DNA of 11,252 bases from JBKBXU01 sp046313675 (GTDB taxonomy: Bacteria; Bacteroidota; Bacteroidia; Cytophagales; Cytophagaceae), in NCBI GenBank assembly GCA_046313675.1, contig JBKBXU010000144.1, forward strand, positions 1 to 11,252. The letters are read 5' to 3'. The notes beneath the pieces are model-generated. The model had not been told where the DNA came from, ran no database searches, and saw only the letters and a list, made by a program, of their open reading frames with translations. The position numbers were made by a program, and so were the translations under genes. Positions 1 through 6,729 of the stretch are shown here, piece after piece (positions within the stretch are counted from its first letter, which is position 1; each line of letters begins with the position of its first letter).

Positions 1-11
1 TTTGGACTAGC

Positions 12-99
12 CACAAGTGCACAATCTACTTTATGGCCTCACATTCGAAGTATTTCAATACGTCTTCATGTAAGGCCATGCGTATCTTGCACACTTGTG
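12..99. repeat. Long imperfect hairpin (nested inverted repeats)
   Basis: Nested inverted repeats fold this stretch back on itself. CACAAGTG at 12-19 pairs with CACTTGTG at 92-99. ATGGCCT at 33-39 pairs with AGGCCAT at 73-79, continued by 41-44 with 68-71. GAA at 47-49 pairs with TTC at 65-67, and GTATT at 50-54 with AATAC at 57-61. In the minus-strand RNA the C40/A72 mismatch becomes a G-U pair, so the structure is more stable as a transcript of that strand, which runs downstream of the TerB-like gene. There is no U-run after it, so it is not a standard terminator. It could be a structured 3' UTR, a small MITE-like element or a remnant. The pairing is seen directly; its role is unknown. Confidence 0.5.
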
Positions 100-150
100 A
101 TTTTTTTGGCAGGCCCTAAATACCATCCGTTCCGCTGTTTGTAGCAGCCT

Positions 151-597
151 TCAATTCTTAATGGATCTTCTGAGTTGGTTGTAAAAAAAACGTGTTTCCT
201 GATTTCCATTGATAAGAACCAGTTGCCCGGCTGCATTTTTAGATTTAATGACATCTCTTGCAATGTTATATACCACATCTTCCATCAGGTTCATACCTGC
301 TGCAATTTCTTTGCAGGTATCAAGTTCATTTTTGTGCATTACATTATCCATTAGCATCATATGGATCATATCATACATCTGAAGAATTTTATTGCCAAGT
401 TTAAGCGGTGCACATGATTTTATATCGTTTGGATTGCTTAAAACTTCTTCAATTTCTTTTTTAGAGAGATTAAGACTTCCTGCACGGGCTTTTATAAAAG
501 CTTCTTCTAACCGGTTCAAAGGTCCATCTGCCAAAGCAACCATCAAAAGGTTTTTAATGTGGCTTAGCCTTCTCGTTTTTTTGCTTGCATTTTTCAT
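151..597 (-). CDS. TerB-like small helical protein
   Basis: Predicted cytoplasmic all-helical protein of 148 residues with no signal peptide or membrane segment. The N-terminal third reads like the TerB/DjlA-type fold, with the pattern LLMVALADGPLNRLEEAFI followed by a second helix ending in LNLSKKEIEEVL. In this family the acidic residues near the ADG turn are thought to bind metal, but here only that local pattern is visible. The ATG at 595-597 is chosen. A TTG six bases further upstream is also in frame, but ATG is the better start. It is divergent from the efflux regulator across a 190-bp gap, and nothing ties it functionally to that cluster. The TerB fold occurs in many contexts besides tellurite resistance, so no specific job is proposed. 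Confidence 0.72.
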   Translation of the reverse strand: MKNASKKTRRLSHIKNLLMVALADGPLNRLEEAFIKARAGSLNLSKKEIEEVLSNPNDIKSCAPLKLGNKILQMYDMIHMMLMDNVMHKNELDTCKEIAAGMNLMEDVVYNIARDVIKSKNAAGQLVLINGNQETRFFYNQLRRSIKN

Positions 598-736
598 AAT
601 CAAAAAATGTTTGGTTAATATATTTTACGAGGAGGTAAGGTTACAAGGATGAGAATGTGGAAAACTTTTGAGATGCTGGATTGATAAGACATCAAACTTT
701 ATACAACGATATCATGTTTATTAGTAAAAATATTAG

Positions 737-754
737 GTTCTTTTGTTGGAGAAC
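737..754. promoter_or_regulatory. Putative operator 1, GTTCT-N8-AGAAC
   Basis: An 18-bp interrupted palindrome with arms GTTCT (737-741) and AGAAC (750-754). It overlaps the predicted -33 element of the regulator gene. The same architecture, with nearly the same centre and the same trailing TAT, recurs at 1277-1294 ahead of the TolC gene. Two matching palindromes flanking a MarR-fold regulator gene suggest that they are binding sites of that dimeric regulator. The repeat is seen directly; the binding is inferred. Confidence 0.5.
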
Positions 755-775
755 TATTGGTTTTGTTTATCTTTG
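742..775 (+). promoter_or_regulatory. Predicted promoter of the GbsR-type regulator
   Basis: TATCTTTG at 768-775 matches the Bacteroidota -7 consensus TAnnTTTG. A TTTG at 742-745 lies 22 bases upstream and can serve as the -33 element. Transcription would begin near 783, only about ten bases before the GTG start, giving a very short leader. The -33 element falls inside the left palindrome at 737-754, a suitable place for repression. This is based on consensus matching only. Confidence 0.5.
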
Positions 776-793
776 GCTTATAATTAACAGAAC

Positions 794-1252
794 GTGGAAA
801 AGCATAGAGAAAAAATTGAGTATTATGGGGGTGTAATGGAAAACATGGGGTTTACTCCCGTGGCTGCCAGGGTATTTGTTTATATATTATTGTCCCCAGA
901 TCAACAGGTGACATTTGAGGATCTTGTGGCGTATTTTAATGTGAGCAAAAGTGCTGTTTCGAATGCCTTGAAAATGCTCACTACTACCCAAATGGTAGAG
1001 TCTAAAACCATTGGTGGACAGCGAAAAAGGTACTTTTCAGTTAATTTTGACACGTTGTTTAGCGAAGAACAGTTGAAGCAAAAATTTACAGTATTTCATA
1101 CCATGCTTGATGATATCAAAACCTCAAGAGGATTGGATGATGAATTTGGCAGGTCTTTAGGATATGTAGCAAATTTATATAAAATGATGATTGTGGAACT
1201 ACCTATTATTATTGATCGGTGGAAGCGTACTATTGAAATGGATAAGAAATAA
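794..1252 (+). CDS. GbsR/MarR-type winged-helix regulator of the efflux operon
   Basis: A 152-residue DNA-binding protein resembling the GbsR branch of the MarR superfamily. The N-terminus (residues about 3-34) has the family's amphipathic helix and the pattern MENMGFTPVAARVFVYIL. A winged helix follows: helix 2 at about 39-48, recognition helix SKSAVSNALKML at 51-62, and a wing at about 68-84 with basic GGQRKRYF. The C-terminal helices (about 90-150) would form the dimer interface. No ATG suits the N-terminus. The GTG at 794 is used because an in-frame stop lies nine bases upstream and the next start (ATG at 836) would delete conserved N-terminal helix residues. It directly precedes a four-gene efflux operon. 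GbsR-like genes commonly sit next to efflux genes in Bacteroidota, so it probably represses the pump and itself through the paired palindromes. The ligand is unknown. Confidence 0.85.
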   Translation: MEKHREKIEYYGGVMENMGFTPVAARVFVYILLSPDQQVTFEDLVAYFNVSKSAVSNALKMLTTTQMVESKTIGGQRKRYFSVNFDTLFSEEQLKQKFTVFHTMLDDIKTSRGLDDEFGRSLGYVANLYKMMIVELPIIIDRWKRTIEMDKK

Positions 1253-1276
1253 AAATTTATATTTTTTCTTTTTTTC

Positions 1277-1294
1277 GTTCTCTTTGTTGAGAAC
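1277..1294. promoter_or_regulatory. Putative operator 2, GTTCTC-N6-GAGAAC
   Basis: A perfect 6-bp inverted repeat with a 6-base spacer, 18 bp overall. It lies 38 bases before the TolC start codon and 25 bases after the regulator stop. It matches the palindrome at 737-754 in arm sequence, overall length, T-rich centre and downstream TAT. A TTTG at 1283-1286 in its centre could be a -33 element, with the partial match TACATTAA at 1305-1312 as a weak -7 element. A repressor bound here would block the efflux operon. Confidence 0.5.
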
Positions 1295-1331
1295 TATGAG
1301 AATTTACATTAATTATAATGATATTAATCAT

Positions 1332-2639
1332 ATGAAAATGTTTAAATTAACCTTACTAGGTTTGTTTTGTCTAACGGTTTTCTCATTTAAGGTAAAAGCA
1401 AAACCCTGGACACTGGATCAATGTCTGGAGTACGCCAGAGATAATAATAAGGAGCTGTTAGCCAAAAATGAGGGGCTCAACAGAGCAGGAAAAGAGCGTA
1501 AATCCTCCTGGGCACGCCTTGCTCCGGAAATAGAAGGAACTGCTGCTGTAGATCATTATTGGCAGATTCCCGTGCAGGTTTTGCCTGGAGAACTTCTTGG
1601 ACAGCCTGGAACATTTATTCCTGTCCGAATGGGAACGCCCTGGATGGGTAATGTAGGAATTGAGGGAAGATTAAGGTTGCTGGATGCTACCGTATGGCAG
1701 GATATACGTCTTGCCAGCTTGCAAGAGCAGGTTTCGGGCCGGGAAGTCCAATCTCTTGAAAAGGTACTTTTAAAGAATGTCCGGATGGCCTATTATAATG
1801 TTCAACAGCAAAATGCTAACCTATCCAAAGCCAGGCAACTGTATGATAACTATGCCGATATCCACCGTTTGCTACAACTTCAGTTTGAACAGGGGTTAAC
1901 GGATCAGATTTCCATTAATCAATCCTCCAGTTTGTTGAAAGACCGGGAAGAGATTCTTTCAAGGTCTGAGACAGACCTGCAATCGGCTTACCTCGACTTA
2001 AAATTCTGGATGGGTTATCCATTGCACGAGGATCTTTCAATCTCCGTCCAAAGGGATTTGGACCATTTTGAAGCAGGTGACTATGATGCCTCTCTTTTAC
2101 CTGATTATCAGTTGCGACAATTTAATGTGGCATTGGTACGGCAGAGGTACAGGGCAGCATTTTCATATTTGTATCCAAGCCTTCACCTGACCAGCAGCGT
2201 ACGTCGCCTGGGCTTTGGTGATGGAATGAATTTTATCACTGATTCCGAATGGTTCACCTCTGGTTTTGTGGGGGTGCAACTACGGGTTCCGATATTTTCT
2301 ATGAGCAATATGTTTTATCAAACTTCTGTACAAAAATCCTTCTGGAAGCAGGCAGAGTTAGAGTTTTCTGCCTATCAGGAACAACAGAAACAACAATTTT
2401 TAAAGGAGGAGCTCAGGCTACGGGAAGCATGGCAATCCGTGGAAAGGCAAAGGAGAAAGGTGGAACTCGCCAGAGAAAATGAACAATTGTCAATCCTGAA
2501 AATTGAAAGTGGGATTATTGATATGATTCAGTTAAGGCAAATCCAGCAAGACCTTTTACAAGCAAGGGAAAGGTTAAATCAGGCAGAACTCAGCTACTTG
2601 CAACACTATGTTGAATTAAACTATTTACAAAATCAATAA
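1332..2639 (+). CDS. TolC-family outer-membrane efflux channel
   Basis: A 435-residue exported protein of the TolC/OEP family, the outer-membrane duct of a tripartite pump. Residues 1-23 form a signal peptide (MKMFK, a hydrophobic core, then VKA before KPW). The mature protein opens with WTLDQCLEYARDNNKELLA, the usual first OEP helix. Long Q/E/L-rich helices at about 125-250 and 350-430 form the periplasmic barrel. The stretch at about 75-120, rich in P, G and aromatics, is the likely membrane beta segment. The open frame extends back to 1191 inside the regulator gene, but that extension would bury the signal peptide behind 47 residues, so the ATG at 1332 is chosen. The adaptor gene begins six bases after the stop, indicating one operon. 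Substrate unknown. Confidence 0.88.
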   Translation: MKMFKLTLLGLFCLTVFSFKVKAKPWTLDQCLEYARDNNKELLAKNEGLNRAGKERKSSWARLAPEIEGTAAVDHYWQIPVQVLPGELLGQPGTFIPVRMGTPWMGNVGIEGRLRLLDATVWQDIRLASLQEQVSGREVQSLEKVLLKNVRMAYYNVQQQNANLSKARQLYDNYADIHRLLQLQFEQGLTDQISINQSSSLLKDREEILSRSETDLQSAYLDLKFWMGYPLHEDLSISVQRDLDHFEAGDYDASLLPDYQLRQFNVALVRQRYRAAFSYLYPSLHLTSSVRRLGFGDGMNFITDSEWFTSGFVGVQLRVPIFSMSNMFYQTSVQKSFWKQAELEFSAYQEQQKQQFLKEELRLREAWQSVERQRRKVELARENEQLSILKIESGIIDMIQLRQIQQDLLQARERLNQAELSYLQHYVELNYLQNQ

Positions 2640-2645
2640 AAGCAT

Positions 2646-3734
2646 ATGAAAAAGCTTCTTTTTATTCTTATTGCATCTGTGACTCTGGTATCCTGTGGCG
2701 ATGCCGTGGAGACCTACATTGTGGAGGAGAGAACCATCAATGAATCGGTGTATGCCTCGGGAGAAATTATGCCTTTTGAGTATTATTTTCTTAAAGCAGG
2801 TACTTCTGAACGGGTTTTGTCATCCCTTGTTAAGGAAGGCGATACTGTTAAAGCCGGCGATGTGCTCACGGTATTAGGGACAGACAGTGAAAACAAGCAA
2901 TTGGATATCCTTACCCGTCAGGTAGCATTAGCGAGGCAAAGTGTCAGTGAAAACTCTGCTCAGTTGAAAGAGCTGAAAGGCCGTATAAGGCTTGCCAAGC
3001 AAAAATATGAGAAGGATTCAGCAAATGCTTCACGACACAAAGAACTCGCCAAAGAAAAAGCCGTCTCCGAAAGGGAGTACGATCAGGCGCGGATACAAGC
3101 AGAAAGCAGCCGTACAGAGTATGAGAACCTTCAATTGCAATACGAAACCCAAAAAAATCAGTTAAATGAACGACTGCTCAATGCAGAACAACAATTGGCT
3201 ATTCTAAAGCAGTCAAGGGAGGGAAAGTTGCTTAACAGCCCTGTAAATGGGTTGGTATATAGCATATATTTTGAAGAAGGCGAGATGGTACAGCCTCATG
3301 AGCCGATCATGATGGTTGGCTTGGCAGGAAAGTACAAGCTTGAATTATTGGTAGATGAACGTGACATCACCAAAGTCAAGATAGGCCAAAAGCTTTATTT
3401 TGAAACAGATGCTTTTTCAGAAAGGCAATTTGAAGGGCGTATAAAGAAAATTGTTTCTGTTCTCCAGAAGGCAACCCGGAGTTTTGCCATAGAAGCGGAA
3501 GTTCTGTCGCAGGAGGTATTCTATCCTCAATCTTCTGTAGAAGCCAATATACTTATAAGAGAAGATGCAAAAGTCCTTGTAATTCCTGCTGATTATTTAT
3601 TGGCAGGCGATAGTGTAAAGGTACAAAGGGCTGATGGTGTTCAGAAGTTAAAAATTGAACCCGGCATCAGCAATCGTGACTGGTTGGAGGTGAAGTCGGG
3701 ATTACAAAAAGGGGATGTGGTGGTGAAGGAATAG
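2646..3734 (+). CDS. HlyD/AcrA-type membrane-fusion adaptor, predicted lipoprotein
   Basis: A 362-residue periplasmic adaptor that bridges the inner-membrane ABC transporter and the TolC channel. The N-terminus is a lipoprotein signal with lipobox LVSC, so Cys17 would be lipidated and anchor it to a membrane. Residues about 34-80 and 195-226 are the two halves of the biotinyl-lipoyl domain (VKEGDTVKAGDVL, then LLNSPVNGLVYSIYFEEGEMV). They flank a coiled-coil hairpin at about 85-192 rich in K, E, Q and A. A beta-barrel domain (about 227-310) and a membrane-proximal domain ending in SGLQKGDVVVKE complete the fold. Length and domain order are normal for MacA-like adaptors. The permease start lies 33 bases downstream. 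Lipidation is predicted from the motif only. Confidence 0.88.
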   Translation: MKKLLFILIASVTLVSCGDAVETYIVEERTINESVYASGEIMPFEYYFLKAGTSERVLSSLVKEGDTVKAGDVLTVLGTDSENKQLDILTRQVALARQSVSENSAQLKELKGRIRLAKQKYEKDSANASRHKELAKEKAVSEREYDQARIQAESSRTEYENLQLQYETQKNQLNERLLNAEQQLAILKQSREGKLLNSPVNGLVYSIYFEEGEMVQPHEPIMMVGLAGKYKLELLVDERDITKVKIGQKLYFETDAFSERQFEGRIKKIVSVLQKATRSFAIEAEVLSQEVFYPQSSVEANILIREDAKVLVIPADYLLAGDSVKVQRADGVQKLKIEPGISNRDWLEVKSGLQKGDVVVKE

Positions 3735-3767
3735 ACTATTCAATAGAAAAACTCAAAAAACCGATCT

Positions 3768-5030
3768 ATGAAGTTTTTTAAAGACATACAACTGGCAGCT
3801 TCCATTGCCTTTATACATATGAGGGCCAGGCTCAAACAGAGCATTGTTGCCACCATTGGGGTGACCTTTGGAATTACGGTATTCATTTTCATGGTTAGTT
3901 TTATAACCGGCACCAATGAATACATGCAGAACATTGTGTTTGAGCAATCTCCTCATGTACGCCTGTACAATGAATCGGAAATAGCGGAAAAAAGTGTTTT
4001 GGATAAGGTGAAGCCTGAGGCCATTAACATTGTTCATCACATGAAGCCTAAAGACATTATGCTCAACCTGAAGGACGGTAAGCAAGTGGCTCAGGAAATC
4101 AAGGAAGATCCTCGTGTGGACGTGGTTTCGGCTTCTATTAGCTCTCAGGTATTTTACCGGTTCGGCTCCAGCTCCATTAACGGTATTGTAAATGGAATTG
4201 AATTTGAGAATGAAAACGCACTCTTTAGCCTTAATGAAAAATTAGAAGACGGAAGCTTCAGGGAGCTGTCCACCAGGCCAAACAGCATGGTTATGGGGGC
4301 AGGATTAGCTGAGCGTCTTAATGTCAAAACAGGGGATCGAATTCGGGTAACTACGGAAAACGGGAATAATTTTTTGGTGAGCGTAATCGGCACGTTCAAG
4401 ACAGGTATGACAGAAATTGACCGTAGGCAAAGTTATGCAAGCATTAATACTGTACAGCGGTTTCTTAATGTACCGGCATCCTATATCACCGACATTAAGA
4501 TCAAGCTCCATGATATGGAACAGGCGCCCGCCATGTCGGAAGACCTGCAAAAGAGGTATGGATTCCAGGGATCCGATTGGATGAAGGACAACGTTGCCTT
4601 GCTCGATGGTGAAGGCCTAAGGAACATCATTACCTATGGGGTGGCTATCACCATTTTATTGGTGGCGGGTTTTGGAATATACAACATTCTCACCATGATG
4701 ATCTATGAGAAAATGAAGGATATTGCCATTCTCAAGGCAATGGGTTTTTCAGATTTTGATATTCGCTGGATATTTATGACACAGGCGCTGGTCATTGGGG
4801 TTGCAGGGGCTTTGATAGGTTTGTTGTTCGGTTTTCTTGCAGCCTATGGGATGTCACAGGTTCCCTATGAAAGTGACGTAATGGTAACCATTGACCATTT
4901 ACCGGTAAGTTTTGACATAGCATTCTATATTACAGGTTTTACATTTGGAATTCTTACTACCACTCTTTCAGGATATATTCCTTCCAGAAAAGCAGCTAAT
5001 GTAGATCCAATCAGCATATTAAGAGGATAA
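3768..5030 (+). CDS. MacB/LolC-type ABC permease (FtsX fold)
   Basis: A 420-residue inner-membrane subunit of an ABC transporter with the four-helix type VII topology. TM1 lies at about 26-48, followed by a large periplasmic MacB-PCD domain (about 50-280). TM2 at about 286-312, TM3 at about 335-362 and TM4 at about 382-405 form the FtsX domain. The cytoplasmic turn YEKMKDIAILKAMGFSDFDI (313-332) is the typical coupling region after TM2, and the end SGYIPSRKAANVDPISILRG is the classic family C-terminus. There is no fused ATPase, unlike E. coli MacB; the ATPase is the next gene, four bases downstream. Such mechanotransmission transporters drive a periplasmic adaptor and channel rather than carrying substrate through the membrane. 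The TolC and HlyD neighbours favour a MacB-like export role over a LolCDE lipoprotein-release role. Confidence 0.88.
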   Translation: MKFFKDIQLAASIAFIHMRARLKQSIVATIGVTFGITVFIFMVSFITGTNEYMQNIVFEQSPHVRLYNESEIAEKSVLDKVKPEAINIVHHMKPKDIMLNLKDGKQVAQEIKEDPRVDVVSASISSQVFYRFGSSSINGIVNGIEFENENALFSLNEKLEDGSFRELSTRPNSMVMGAGLAERLNVKTGDRIRVTTENGNNFLVSVIGTFKTGMTEIDRRQSYASINTVQRFLNVPASYITDIKIKLHDMEQAPAMSEDLQKRYGFQGSDWMKDNVALLDGEGLRNIITYGVAITILLVAGFGIYNILTMMIYEKMKDIAILKAMGFSDFDIRWIFMTQALVIGVAGALIGLLFGFLAAYGMSQVPYESDVMVTIDHLPVSFDIAFYITGFTFGILTTTLSGYIPSRKAANVDPISILRG

Positions 5031-5034
5031 AGAC

Positions 5035-5703
5035 ATGAATTTATTAGAAGCTAAAAAAGTCAATAAATATTTCTACGAACCTACCACATTTCATGTGTTG
5101 AAGGACCTGAATTTTGGCATAGAAAAAGGCAAGTTTGTATCCATAACCGGTAAGTCCGGTAGTGGTAAATCCACCCTTATGTACCTGCTTTCAACCATGG
5201 ATACCCAATTTGAAGGCAGCATAAAAATCAATGGCGAAGAATTGAAAGGCAAGAGCAACGGCTGGTTGGCTAATTTTCGGAATCATAACATTGGTTTTGT
5301 TTTCCAATTTCACTACCTCTTGCCGGAATTTACCGCTCTAAAGAACATTATGCTGCCAGCCCTGAAGCAGGCAAAATTTTCCACGGAAGAAATTGAACAT
5401 AAAGCCTACGACCTTTTGAATCTATTGGGTGTGGCTGATCAGGCCAAGAAACGAGCGTCTCTACTTTCAGGGGGGCAACAGCAACGTATAGCTATTGCCA
5501 GAGCCTTGATTAACGACCCTTTAATTGTAATGGGCGATGAACCAACGGGAAACCTTGATACTCATAATGCCGCCATTGTGCTTGATTTATTCCGAAAACT
5601 TTCTGCCGAAAAGGGACAGACCATGCTTATGGTTACCCATGATGATGATTTTGCCGAGCAATCAGATCAAATTATCCATTTGACAGACGGACAGTTATTG
5701 TAA
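5035..5703 (+). CDS. ABC transporter ATPase, MacB/LolD type
   Basis: A 222-residue cytoplasmic ATPase powering the preceding permease. All nucleotide-binding motifs are intact: Walker A GKSGSGKST (39-47), Q-loop Gln91 in VFQFHYLLPEFTALKN, signature LSGGQQQR (144-151), Walker B LIVMGDEP (163-170) with catalytic Glu169, D-loop NLD (173-175) and H-loop His202 in VTHDDDFA. Length and the LLPEFTALKN pattern are typical of the LolD/MacB/FtsE group. The start is well placed: ATG at 5035 follows an AGAGGA sequence at 5022-5027 that also encodes the permease C-terminus, and the gap to the permease stop is four bases, implying translational coupling. It is the last gene of the efflux operon, followed by a strong hairpin. 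Confidence 0.93.
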   Translation: MNLLEAKKVNKYFYEPTTFHVLKDLNFGIEKGKFVSITGKSGSGKSTLMYLLSTMDTQFEGSIKINGEELKGKSNGWLANFRNHNIGFVFQFHYLLPEFTALKNIMLPALKQAKFSTEEIEHKAYDLLNLLGVADQAKKRASLLSGGQQQRIAIARALINDPLIVMGDEPTGNLDTHNAAIVLDLFRKLSAEKGQTMLMVTHDDDFAEQSDQIIHLTDGQLL

Positions 5704-5734
5704 ATTTAAGCTAATTTCAGGACACAAATGTATT

Positions 5735-5764
5735 CCGGCATACCTGCACTGGCGGGTATGCCGG
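5735..5764 (+). terminator. 13-bp GC-rich hairpin after the efflux operon
   Basis: CCGGCATACC at 5735-5744 is perfectly complementary to GGTATGCCGG at 5755-5764. Inside this, T5745-G5754 (wobble), G5746-C5753 and C5747-G5752 continue the stem to a four-base loop, ACTG. It begins 31 bases after the ATPase stop codon. The nearest T-run (TATTTTT, about 5777-5783) is 13 bases beyond the stem, so this is not a textbook intrinsic terminator. It may instead stabilise the 3' end or be a dispersed palindromic repeat. Confidence 0.6.
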
Positions 5765-5838
5765 TGCCCTTACCGATATTTTTGCCTAAGTTTTTTATAG
5801 TCCCTATCAATCATTTTTTATCTCAAAATATATTCCTG

Positions 5839-5846
5839 TATATTTG
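5839..5846 (+). promoter_or_regulatory. Predicted -7 element TATATTTG of the second gene unit
   Basis: Exact match to the Bacteroidota -7 consensus TAnnTTTG, 25 bases before the ATG at 5872. Transcription would begin at about 5853. The corresponding -33 element is poor (only T-rich sequence near 5816). The identical octamer lies before the metE riboswitch at 9524-9531. Confidence 0.5.
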
Positions 5847-5871
5847 AAGCTTATTTGCTTTAAGATTGTAG

Positions 5872-6462
5872 ATGAATAGATTTTGGCTGTTGTTTTTATT
5901 CTTTGTCCTGGGTTCTGCCGGCCTGTTGCATGCCCAGTCAAATTATAATTCGTTCAAAAGTAACGGCATTGGCAAATACGGACTTGTGGCTGATTATACG
6001 AATTATAAGAATTTTTATGATACCTATTCTGTTGGCTTAGCCGCCGAGTTTTCCGGAAGATATGTTGGCCTTGCTTACAGGGCTATGATTGGATATGATT
6101 CTTTCAGGCAAAGGCACATTTCTACCGGTGTCGGGCAATTTGCTTCCTATCATCTTTTCCAGGAATCCGGTACCCTGATTGGCATTGTTGGTTTGATAGG
6201 TTTAATAATTCCTGAAACATTTAATGCATTTGTTTATCCTACTTATTTTTCCAGATTGGGTGTATACGTTCGGCCCTGGGGTGTGGAATGGAGGGATACT
6301 TTATTTCCTGAAACCAAAATGAGCATAGAAGCCGGAGTGCAATACGCCGTAAAAGTGAGCAATTTCTACATTGAACCCTTTGTTGGCTATAAGCACATTT
6401 ACAGGACGGAACGTAATGGAATAAGTGCAGGATTAAATGTTTATTTTTTCAACCCTTCTTAA
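5872..6462 (+). CDS. Secreted, probable outer-membrane beta-barrel protein of unknown function
   Basis: A 196-residue protein with a clear signal peptide: MNR, a hydrophobic core to about residue 18, then LLHAQS with cleavage near residue 21-22. The mature part alternates aromatic and polar residues in short strands, for example KYGLVADYTNY, YSVGLAAEFSGRYVGLAYRAMIG, FYIEPFVGYKHIY and GISAGLNVYFF. It ends with Tyr-Phe-Phe near the C-terminus, as many Bacteroidota outer-membrane barrels do. The hydrophobic segment around IGIVGLIGLIIPETF (about 103-117) might be a strand pair or a short helix. No family is recognised. It is the first gene of a compact three-gene unit with an 83-residue protein and an SDR enzyme, with only ten bases to the next gene. 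The barrel assignment comes from residue pattern alone. Confidence 0.7.
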   Translation: MNRFWLLFLFFVLGSAGLLHAQSNYNSFKSNGIGKYGLVADYTNYKNFYDTYSVGLAAEFSGRYVGLAYRAMIGYDSFRQRHISTGVGQFASYHLFQESGTLIGIVGLIGLIIPETFNAFVYPTYFSRLGVYVRPWGVEWRDTLFPETKMSIEAGVQYAVKVSNFYIEPFVGYKHIYRTERNGISAGLNVYFFNPS

Positions 6463-6472
6463 GCTTCAATAA

Positions 6473-6724
6473 ATGAAAATGACCGAGGCTAAATTTAACA
6501 AACTAACCTTAAAAGATAAGATTCAAATACTTTATCAGGAAGGTACCTTTATGGTAGCCATCCGTTATTATGGCTATAAAGTAAACCTATATATGTTAGA
6601 CGGTTTTTATGTGGAAGTATTTTACAATCACAAATGGGATAAAATTGAACTGATTGAGATACTTGATAAGCACCATAGCAGAATGAAGTTTTACCTGGAT
6701 CAGATTCAATTACCCAAAATATAA
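6473..6724 (+). CDS. Small conserved-looking protein of unknown function (83 aa)
   Basis: A small, probably cytoplasmic protein without signal peptide or membrane helix. The first half (residues 4-22) looks helical and includes the pattern LTLKDKIQILYQEGTFM. The middle is strand-like and rich in Tyr (IRYYGYKVNLYMLDGFYVEVFYNH). The C-terminus is helical and charged (ELIEILDKHHSRMKFYLDQI). The composition looks like a genuine protein, and its frame is continuous between two close neighbours: ten bases after the barrel gene and five bases before the SDR gene. The ATG at 6473 is used; the ATG two codons later is an equal possibility. The type resembles short housekeeping-like hypothetical proteins common in Bacteroidota, but I cannot assign a domain or role. 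Confidence 0.72.
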   Translation: MKMTEAKFNKLTLKDKIQILYQEGTFMVAIRYYGYKVNLYMLDGFYVEVFYNHKWDKIELIEILDKHHSRMKFYLDQIQLPKI

Positions 6725-6729
6725 GTACT

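Noticed and set aside
66..278. 70-codon minus-strand frame overlapping the end of the TerB-like gene
   Set aside because: Out of frame with the better-supported TerB-like gene for much of its length, and its tail runs into the hairpin at 12-99. No signal peptide, motif or plausible start context.
392..652. 86-codon plus-strand frame with a hydrophobic middle
   Set aside because: Antisense shadow of the TerB-like gene; the hydrophobic run is the complement of a lysine- and arginine-rich N-terminus.
1191..1331. N-terminal extension of the TolC frame
   Set aside because: It overlaps the regulator gene, encodes low-complexity Phe/Leu sequence, and would place 47 residues before a perfectly good signal peptide.
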